This document shows positions 9,701 through 13,800 of a stretch of DNA of 13,800 nucleotides, piece after piece (the first letter of the stretch is position 1; the number at the start of each line of letters is the position of its first letter). The stretch spans positions 179,099 to 192,898 of the forward strand of contig NW_003106095.1 in the NCBI RefSeq assembly GCF_000003605.2. The letters are read 5' to 3'. The position numbers were made by a program, and so were the translations under genes. A model generated the notes under the pieces. The model made no database searches, had not been told where the DNA came from, and saw only the letters and a program-made list of their open reading frames with translations. The stretch comes from Saccoglossus kowalevskii. Its lineage: Eukaryota > Hemichordata > Enteropneusta > Harrimaniidae.

Positions 9701-9969
9701 ATGAATTCCCCTACATTTGTGGAGCCTCCTTCATTGTGGAGCATTATGTTGTTTGCCCGCCCAGTCTTCTCCTTTTAAATGCACTCATTCCTAGTTTTTA
9801 CGAGTCCACATAATATCCCAATTGTCAAAATATAACCCTGGAACTACAAAACCATGGCTGGAGACTGATGTGCCAACACATTGGACCCTATCTTTGATTA
9901 CAAGGTTTTTATGGGAGCCATCATGAAAGATTTTAGTACGATAATAAAATGGCTCTAGTGTTTAATAAG
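6775..9969. other. Long A+T-rich noncoding stretch
   Basis: No convincing exon in any frame. Its ORFs (about 60-72 codons) have no recognisable motif, and two of them overlap antisense. Visible items are a 23-bp A+T palindrome (7904-7926), a short tandem of TTTTAGTTGAT-like words (about 7417-7450) and a small TGTATCAA tandem (9298-9313). The segment about 9130-9300 is slightly GC-richer and may be a degraded repeat. Confidence 0.6.
7904..7926. repeat. 23-bp perfect A+T palindrome
   Basis: AATTTATAAAT (7904-7914) and ATTTATAAATT (7916-7926) are exact inverted copies around one central T, inside a longer A/T-only tract. It could extrude as a cruciform or simply reflect composition. Confidence 0.6.
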
Positions 9970-10028
9970 TTATAATGTCTGGTTTGTTTCCAGCAATATG
10001 GTGATGTACTTCTTGTTTTACAGGTTAT
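9970..10028 (+). repeat. Short duplicated segment, copy 1
   Basis: It aligns with 12240-12303 in the same orientation. Shared blocks are TTATA, TGGTTTGTT, GGTGAT, the 16-bp block GTACTTCTTGTTTT with its flanks, and GTTAWAT. There are two gaps of roughly 4 and 9 bp. This copy is not bordered by the MITEs that flank copy 2. Confidence 0.6.
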
Positions 10029-10080
10029 ATGTGTACATGTGTACACGCACAGTTTTATGTTGGTTGACATACATTCAGTA

Positions 10081-10130
10081 AGGGACGTCAAAAGATCGAT
10101 GTCGGATAAAAAACTTAATTTCCTTTAGTT
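10081..10130 (+). repeat. Left terminal inverted repeat of the 1.6-kb element
   Basis: It begins AGGGACGTC and pairs with 11647-11694. It is followed directly by the interrupted G-run GGGGGTGGGGGG. Confidence 0.8.
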
Positions 10131-10233
10131 TGGGGGTGGGGGGTTTTGACCTCAAAAAGTTTCCATCCTACAAAAACGGTTTTATTTTTTTAATGAAGTT
10201 AAAAAAATCTTGGAGTATTTGTAGTTCGTTTTT

Positions 10234-11383
10234 TAGCTCCGCTATCGACTTTGTCGAGCGCAGCTTATCATATGAGTGATTGTCCGTCTCCGTCGTCCGT
10301 GTCAATGTTTTACTTTTTCGACTTCTTCTTGAAAACTACAAGCCTGAATGCTTTGATACTTGGTGTATATGTACCTTGGGTAGACCTCTCTTAGGTTTGT
10401 TCATTTCATGTTGATATCTTCAATTCTCTAACTTTGGTGAATATTTTTGTCATTTTTGGTAAAAAGTGATATTTCGACTTCTTGTTAAAAACCGCAAGTC
10501 CAATTGCTTTGATATTACATATATAGGTATTACATGTGGACCTCTCTCAGATTTGTTCATTTTGTAATGATATCTTTAATTCTCTAATTTTGGTGAATAT
10601 TTTTGTCATTTTTGGTAAAAAGTGATATTTTCGACTTCTTGTTAAAAACCGCAAGTCCGATTGCTTTGATATTATATATATAGGTACTACACGTGGACCT
10701 TTCTCAGATTTGTTCATTTTGTGTTGATATCTTCAATTCTCTAATTTTGGTGAATATTTTTGTCATTTTTGGTAAAAAGTGATATTTTCGACTTCTTGTT
10801 AAAAACCGCAAGTCCGATTGCTTTGATATTACATATATAGGTACTACACGTGGACCTTTCTCAGATTTGTTCATTTTGTGATGATATCTTCAATTCTCTA
10901 ATTTTGGTGAATATTTTTGTAATTTTTGGTAAAAAGTGATATTTTCGACTTCTTGTTAAAAATCAATAGTTCATTTGCTTTGATATTACATATATAGATA
11001 CTACATGTAGACCTTTCTCAGATTTGTTCATTTTGTGATATCTTCAGTTCTCTAATTTTGGTGAATATTTTTGCCATTTTTGGTAAAAAGTGATATTTTC
11101 GACTTCTTGTTGAAAACTGTAAGTCCGATTGCTTTGATATTACATATATAGGTACTACATGTGGAACTCTCTCAGATTTGTTCATTTTGTGATGATATCT
11201 TCAATTCTCTAATTAATTTATTTTGGTGAATATTTTAAATTTGTAATTTTTGGTAAAAAGTGATATTTTCGACTTCTTGTTAAAAACTGTAAGTCCGATT
11301 GCTTTGATACTATTCATATTGTTCATTTTCTAATGATGTCTTCAGTTCTTTAATTGAAATGTGCATTGCTAACAGCGGAGCTA
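10234..11383. mobile_element. Inner module bounded by TAGCTCCGCT / AGCGGAGCTA and filled with tandem repeats
   Basis: TAGCTCCGCT (10234-10243) is exactly inverted at 11374-11383. The left end forms a hairpin (10235-10265: AGCTCCGCTATCGAC, loop TTT, GTCGAGCGCAGCT, with small mismatches). Just past the right end a second small hairpin is possible (AGCTATC ... GATAGGCT, 11379-11398). GTCCGTCTCCGTCGTCCGTG lies just inside the left end. This arrangement resembles a widespread mollusc repeat type with gene-free internal tandem units (recognised from memory, not verified). It probably inserted into the larger element. Confidence 0.6.
10317..11357 (+). repeat. Tandem array of about 6.5 copies of a 157-bp unit
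   Basis: Units starting at TTCGACTTCTT begin at 10317, 10473, 10630, 10787, 10944, 11098 and 11268, giving lengths of 156, 157, 157, 157, 154 and 170, then a truncated copy. Each unit contains CTTGTTAAAAAC, TGCTTTGATA, CAGATTTGTTCATTTT, TTGGTGAATATTTTT and GGTAAAAAGTGATAT. Units 3 and 4 differ at only about three positions. The first, fifth and last units are clearly diverged, and unit 6 carries an A+T insertion (about 11213-11245). Unit length is not a multiple of three and stops are frequent, so the array is noncoding. The right end of the array is approximate. Confidence 0.93.
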
Positions 11384-11618
11384 TCTCAGCCGATAGGCTG
11401 CTTGTTTTTTCTATCCAATCATAGACAGATATAACCGAAAAGGGAAAAAAACCCAGAAAAATGGTTCGATTCGAGTGTAAATCTGTACGTCAAATGAGGT
11501 GCATTTGTAAAATCTTTTTACACCCACCCGACAACCAACTACTGTCCGATTATCAATTTGTATTTAATGGTGAATGTAGTCTGACGCCATGACCAATATT
11601 TATCAATTAAGTTTCAGT

Positions 11619-11632
11619 GGGGGGGGGGGGGG
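11619..11632 (+). repeat. Poly-G tract (14 G)
   Basis: Fourteen consecutive G residues just inside the right terminal repeat of the 1.6-kb element. The left end has GGGGGTGGGGGG at an equivalent place but on the same strand, so the two runs are not inverted copies. Confidence 0.9.
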
Positions 11633-11646
11633 TTTGGAAAAAAACT

Positions 11647-11694
11647 AAAGGAATTAAGTTTTTTATCCAACATCGATCTTTTGACGTCGTCCCT
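11647..11694 (-). repeat. Right terminal inverted repeat of the 1.6-kb element
   Basis: Read on the minus strand it begins AGGGACGACGTCAAAAGATC, differing from the left end by an inserted GAC, then following it closely to CCTTTAGTTT. Confidence 0.8.
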
Positions 11695-11827
11695 AATTGC
11701 TTTAGTGTTAACCAATCACGCATGTATTTAGACCTCCATCTCCAATAGAAGTACTCATAAACCCAAAACTGCGTTTAGTGCATGCTTGACCACAATTATT
11801 TTAGACCTACTTATTTTGCCCTTATAT

Positions 11828-12240
11828 AGTCAAACCTGTTAGTGACCACCTCTATATAAATACCACCTGTCAATAGTGACCACTTCTAGGCAGTCCCAAG
11901 GCATAATGTACAGTATGTGAGCCACCTGTGTATAAAGGCCACTTGTCTTATGTGACCAACCTTTCAGCAATATTTTTACAGATTCTTTTTTGTTTAGAGA
12001 CGAAAATACAAATATATTAATTACTATTCTGTTCGTGAAATAATTTCCTCCCAGTCAAATTTATAAGATTTTTATTTTAATCAACTCAAAATAAAATGTG
12101 TTTTTATTGCTACACAGCCATCACATTTGTTTGTATGTATGTCAAAATGTATGTCAAAATTTGCCGATCCATAAAAAACAATCTCTCTATAAAGACCACC
12201 TGTGTAGTTTCGTAGGTGGTTTCTGTACACAGGTTTGACT
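11828..12240. mobile_element. MITE-like element with AGTCAAACCTG ends and GACCACCT repeats
   Basis: AGTCAAACCTGT at 11828 is inverted at the right end (ACAGGTTTGACT, to 12240). The similarity continues inward to ACCACCT on both sides with a 2-bp gap. Inside, the word RCCACYT recurs (TGACCACCTCT, TACCACCTGT, TGACCACTTCT, AGCCACCTGTGTATAAAGGCC, AAGACCACCTGTGTAG), giving it a modular look. TTATA occurs at both borders (11822-11826 and 12240-12244), consistent with a target duplication although the exact boundary is ambiguous. No coding capacity. I believe this AGTCAAACCTG family is common in marine invertebrates (from memory). Confidence 0.75.
12136..12159 (+). repeat. Two tandem copies of TGTATGTCAAAA
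   Basis: Exact 12-bp duplication inside the AGTCAAACCTG element, probably replication slippage. Confidence 0.85.
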
Positions 12241-12303
12241 TATAGTGCTTGGTTTGTTCAAATAAGGTGATATACACAATGTACTTCTTGTTTTGTAAGT
12301 TAA
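12240..12303 (+). repeat. Short duplicated segment, copy 2, squeezed between two MITEs
   Basis: It matches 9970-10028 (see copy 1). The match starts at the TTATA border of the left MITE and ends at the ATACTGT border of the right MITE, so this copy is exactly the inter-element spacer. Confidence 0.55.
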
Positions 12304-12520
12304 ATACTGTAAAACCATTTATTTACACTGACATTTAATTTCACTATTTTGATGTTCTCATCATATTCACTGTGTTTTAATTTCAGGAATTTGTCAAGGA
12401 AACAATGAGTTTTATTGTTATTTTACATGTTCACATAGATTTAATTTCATTAGCAGATTTTACTTATCATTAAAAATAGCGAAATTAAAACCCAGTGAAT
12501 CATTAATGCATTTACAGTAT
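12304..12520. mobile_element. MITE-like element with ATACTGTAAA / TTTACAGTAT ends
   Basis: ATACTGTAAA (12304-12313) is inverted at 12511-12520. The imperfect inverted match extends about 50 bp inward on each side, through a CACTG word and TTTAATTTCRCTATTTT. The interior repeats TCACTGTGTTTTAATTTC (12369-12386), similar to both arms. About 217 bp, noncoding. No clear target duplication. Confidence 0.7.
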
Positions 12521-12692
12521 CACAACTAGATTTATTGCAGTATATGAGTTGGCAGTGTTTGCCAAAATAAATGTCATAATTTGATGACTATTAATTATTG
12601 ACTTGTATATCCTTGTAAAGTTAGCAGAAATAATTTTAAAAAGTTCCCATTTGTGTTGGAAATGACAGAGGTCAATATATCAGTCAGTATAC
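12521..12692. other. Unremarkable A+T-rich spacer
   Basis: I see no gene, repeat or structured signal between the 12304-12520 element and the small foldback that follows. Confidence 0.5.
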
Positions 12693-12774
12693 ATGCGACA
12701 GGTGTCAAGTATGTGCTATGGTATTAGGAGGCCAAAATATGACACTTGTCTTTCAAAAAAAGCCTATGTCGCAT
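12693..12774. repeat. Small foldback with two competing stems
   Basis: ATGCGACA (12693-12700) is exactly inverted at 12767-12774 (TGTCGCAT). Overlapping it, GACAGGTGTC (12697-12706) pairs with GACACTTGTC (12741-12750) at 9 of 10 positions. The two stems share bases, so only one could form at a time. Confidence 0.5.
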
Positions 12775-13209
12775 TAATGTGAGATACATATATGCCTCCA
12801 CTGATGGCCATGCATAATGCATGAAATGTTGCCATTTTATTCCCTGTGACTGCATGATCGTTTAAAAGTCCAAAGAACAAACTTCAAGTGACCAAGCTAA
12901 TTATCAATTATGAACTTTAGTTTTATGTATCATTTGACCAATTTATTATTTAAAATGACTGCTATATTAAGGCTCAGCGCTATGGGGAAATCACAAAGTC
13001 ATTGTTTCCATAGAAACCAGCATTTGTAGTGCTCTTAAATTTCCCCTAATTTCATTAGCTTTAGGTCATTCTTAAGTACACATTATTATCGTACATGTAC
13101 GAGCCCACACCTGAATGTAACACACAAGTTGCATAATCAAAAAAACACATCTTTAAATTTGAATGTTACAATTTCATCTCTTCTTGTAAATGTGTTATAA
13201 TTTTTAAGC
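12775..13209. other. A+T-rich noncoding stretch
   Basis: No credible exon. It contains the 12-bp palindrome CGTACATGTACG (13090-13101). Otherwise I see nothing to annotate. Confidence 0.55.
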
Positions 13210-13391
13210 ACTGTAAAATCTGTATTAGAAGCTGCGGCTTCTATTAAAATGGTACATTGCAACACAGGGGATGCGGCTTCAATTAGAGCATCTACACATA
13301 GGAGAAATAGTGAATGTTTGGTTCTCAATTGTTCAAAAAGAATGGGTGCGACTTCTATTAGGAATACGGCTTCTAAAACAGATTTTACAGT
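13210..13391. mobile_element. MITE-like element with ACTGTAAAATCTG ends
   Basis: ACTGTAAAATCTGTATTAGAAGC at the left (13210-13232) matches the reverse complement of the right end (to 13391) with one mismatch over 23 bp. Inside, GCGGCTTCTATTA (13234-13246), GCGGCTTCAATTA (13273-13285), GCGACTTCTATTA (13348-13360) and ACGGCTTCTAAAA (13366-13378) are variants of one word. GAAGC/GCTTC (13228-13241) makes a small hairpin at the left end. Its terminal ACTGTAAAA also begins the element at 12304, so the two may use related transposition machinery. The minus-strand ORF at 13137-13328 runs across its left part and is not considered real. Confidence 0.75.
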
Positions 13392-13800
13392 AATATAATC
13401 TTTTCACACATTCTTGTAACTAACATTTGTGTTTAATTTTCTTCTGAAATTTTTAATAAACCGTAAACTTTATACGAGTTTTGAACTTTTGGCATCAGTA
13501 TAATAGTATTCCCTTCTTGATAAATTCTGAAGTCTGAGACAGAATTCACGCCTTGAGGCTGCATCATACTAAGGCTGATTGACTCTTATCTTTTCACGAT
13601 GAATAAATTATCACCTACTTTAAAACTGCGCTGTGATCAATAAGTTTCTATAATTGATATCGCTGACTTTCATTTTCATATTTCTATTCCATCATAAAAT
13701 CTTTTTAAGGGTGTTATGAAATGCCACATCGCATGCTAGTCATAAATGTGATACGGTCAACTATATTGAAATGTAAATGCAGTCAACAAAAGCAGTCAGC
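13392..13800. other. A+T-rich noncoding end of window
   Basis: No exon, RNA gene or repeat border is recognisable. A word GCCTTGAGGC (about 13550-13560) is a trivial palindrome. Confidence 0.5.

Larger units (their letters stand above)
10081..11694. mobile_element. Nonautonomous DNA-transposon-like element with about 50-bp terminal inverted repeats
   Basis: The left end starts AGGGACGTCAAAAGATCGAT and continues through GGATAAAAAACTTAATT to CCTTTAGTTT (10081-10130). The right end (about 11647-11694) is its reverse complement, with an extra GAC, one missing T and one C/T substitution. The near identity of the ends argues for fairly recent activity or a perfect insertion at some point. Flanking dinucleotides are TA on the left and AA on the right, so a TA target duplication is possible but not shown. 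No transposase frame is present. Inside lies a second module with tandem repeats. Plus-strand G-runs sit just inside both ends (about 10132-10143 and 11619-11632). Confidence 0.8.

Noticed and set aside
11098-11290. GTAAGT words in tandem units 6 and 7
   Set aside because: They arise from base changes in the repeated CGCAAGTCC word and are not part of any exon.
11464-11476. GGTTCGATTC, a pol III B-box-like word
   Set aside because: The flanking bases do not form a T-arm stem and no A-box or cloverleaf lies upstream, so it is not a tRNA gene.

Overview
The window looks like animal nuclear DNA, most likely from a marine lophotrochozoan and probably a bivalve-type mollusc. It is strongly A+T-rich (about two thirds by eye). 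It has no long open reading frame, only one convincing spliced-gene exon, and many short inverted-repeat elements. Palindromic words such as GTACATGTAC recur, and the 157-bp repeat family with TAGCTCCGCT ends resembles repeats I associate with mollusc genomes. The taxon is inferred from repeat style and was not proved.

Left end (1-1080): a compact, CpG-richer gene start. On the minus strand, 583-740 is the first coding exon of a PQ-loop membrane protein, best matched to SLC66A3 (PQLC3). It ends in a perfect GTAAGT donor, and its intron runs off the left edge. About 330 bp away on the plus strand, a CpG-rich ATG-free stretch ends in CAG|GTAAGG. It could be the noncoding first exon of a divergently transcribed neighbour sharing a bidirectional promoter (741-960), or a recursive splice site.

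Middle (1071-9970): A+T-rich noncoding DNA, probably intron of the putative plus-strand gene or intergenic. It holds an (AT)n microsatellite, a two-copy dispersed repeat (3717-3820 and 4736-4855), a 17-G tract next to a GC-richer patch with three GGCCTGYTATWA words, a GC-rich hairpin (4896-4923), a 60-codon ORF of unclear reality (6510-6692) that runs into a 101-bp hairpin (6642-6742), and an A+T palindrome (7904-7926).

Right end (9970-13391): a dense cluster of nonautonomous transposon-like elements. A 1.6-kb element with about 50-bp terminal inverted repeats (10081-11694) encloses a second module bounded by TAGCTCCGCT/AGCGGAGCTA, filled with about 6.5 tandem copies of a 157-bp unit. Three MITE-like elements follow: 11828-12240, 12304-12520 and 13210-13391. 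The 63 bp between the first two match a segment at 9970-10028.

Apart from the SLC66A3 exon, I see no protein-coding gene I would defend, and no rRNA, tRNA or CRISPR array. I found no convincing new multi-gene system. The most interesting content is the nested repeat architecture and the possible zero-length exon signal.
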